Below the pieces are notes generated by a model, which was given only the letters and a program-made list of their open reading frames with translations, was not told where the DNA came from and made no database searches. A DNA stretch of 5,085 nucleotides from a bacterium (GTDB lineage Bacteria > Ratteibacteria > UBA8468), in NCBI GenBank assembly GCA_030630065.1, contig DAOVNU010000072.1, positions 1 through 5,085 on the forward strand. Direction: 5' to 3'. Made by a program: the position numbers and the translations under genes. Positions 4,434 to 5,085 of the stretch are shown in pieces; the stretch's first letter is position 1; the number at the start of each line of letters is the position of its first letter.

Positions 4434-5085
4434 TGTTCGAGAAAATTGAGAAAAGGAATGGGCAAACCGTAAAATTCGAGGCAGACAAAATCACTACCGC
4501 CATTGCAAAGGCCGGAGCCGCTACCGGCGAATTCGGAGAGAAGGTTGCGCAAAAGTTAACTTTAAAACTATTAAGTTTGGCGCAGAATCTAATTATTGAC
4601 AGAGTTCCCACCGTTGAGGAGATTCAGGACGTAGTGGAGGAAGTTTTATTATCTTCTCCTTATAGAAAGACGGCGCGTGCCTATATTATCTACCGCGAGC
4701 AGCATGCGCGAATCAGGGAAATCTCTACCGCCGCAAGTTTAGATTTGGTTGACCAATATCTGGCAAAAAGCGATTGGCGCGTCAATGAAAATAGTAATAT
4801 GACATTTTCCCTGCAGGGCTTGAATAACTACATCTCTTCGGATATTACCGCTGTTTACTGGTTGAATAAGATTTATCCGGCAGAAATCAGGGAGGCGCAT
4901 CTGAAAGGGGACTTCCACATCCATGATTTAAGTATCTTTTCTACCTATTGTGTGGGTTGGGACCTTTTTGACCTTCTGGTGCGTGGTTTTGGTGGTGTCT
5001 CGGGTAAGGTGGAAAGCAAGCCAGCAAAGCATTTCCGTGCTGTCCTGGGTCAGATTGCTAATTTTTTCTATACGCTTCAAGGGGA
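4433..5085 (+). CDS. nrdD: Anaerobic (class III) ribonucleoside-triphosphate reductase, N-terminal part (3' partial)
   Basis: The frame is open from ATG 4433 to the window edge (217 whole codons). NrdD reduces ribonucleoside triphosphates to deoxy forms using an oxygen-sensitive glycyl radical near its C-terminus, installed by the activase NrdG; neither of those is inside the window. Residues 5-95 are an ATP-cone with IEKRNGQTVKFEADKI, PTVEEIQDVVEEVL and ARAYIIYREQHARIR. From about 118 the catalytic barrel begins: ENSNMTFSLQGLNNYIS (119-135), YWLNKIYPAEIREAHLKGDF (142-161), HIHDL (162-166), STYCVGWDLFDLL (170-182) and GKVESKPAKHFRAVLGQIAN (191-210), all typical of NrdD. C173 may be the conserved cysteine of this segment. 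The start is fixed by AAGGAG (4420-4425) seven bases upstream, and by the TAATG junction with the previous stop. It is transcribed with nrdR, so NrdR regulation is expected. Confidence 0.95.
   Translation, partial: MFEKIEKRNGQTVKFEADKITTAIAKAGAATGEFGEKVAQKLTLKLLSLAQNLIIDRVPTVEEIQDVVEEVLLSSPYRKTARAYIIYREQHARIREISTAASLDLVDQYLAKSDWRVNENSNMTFSLQGLNNYISSDITAVYWLNKIYPAEIREAHLKGDFHIHDLSIFSTYCVGWDLFDLLVRGFGGVSGKVESKPAKHFRAVLGQIANFFYTLQG

Overview
The window looks like a piece of chromosome from an uncultivated anaerobic bacterium. No gene is placed on the minus strand. Coding sequence is moderately AT-rich, and genes are packed with 1-14 base overlaps. The gene order ispE - spoVG - tRNA-Gln - glmU-like - prs resembles a neighbourhood known from Firmicutes, deltaproteobacterial groups and several candidate phyla. 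A class III (oxygen-sensitive) ribonucleotide reductase follows, which points to anaerobic life. An Omnitrophota-like source is my low-confidence guess; the window has no rRNA or other taxonomic marker.

Left block (1-3264). The last codons of a probable grpE overlap ispE (isoprenoid precursor kinase). IspE overlaps a modified SpoVG that carries an inserted four-cysteine zinc ribbon and a repetitive Pro/Lys/Glu tail. A short intergenic stretch holds a pair of facing REP-like hairpin units, followed by a tRNA-Gln(TTG) gene. That tRNA ends only 10 bases before a one-domain GlmU-like nucleotidyltransferase, which overlaps prs (PRPP synthetase). Together these genes supply isoprenoid precursors, UDP-sugar precursors for the envelope, and PRPP for nucleotides.

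Boundary (3265-3423). This 159-base gap is dense with signals. It holds a long AU-rich stem followed by eight T's (probable terminator of prs). The stem's loop contains a second facing pair of REP-like units. Next comes a perfect TTGACA-17-TATAAT promoter with two NrdR-box-like sites 32 bp apart centre to centre, the second touching the nrdR start codon.

Right block (3424-5085, runs off the end). nrdR, a stand-alone ATP-cone protein, and the start of nrdD form a coupled operon. NrdR is the dATP/ATP-sensing repressor and NrdD is the class III reductase it most likely controls. The protein between them carries one clear and one degenerate ATP-cone, so three adjacent genes hold four nucleotide-sensing cones.

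The observations most worth following up are these: the 22-nt REP-like family (four units of identical architecture, with compensatory base-pair swaps between two of them); the zinc-ribbon SpoVG; the ATP-cone protein beside nrdD; and the tandem NrdR operator.
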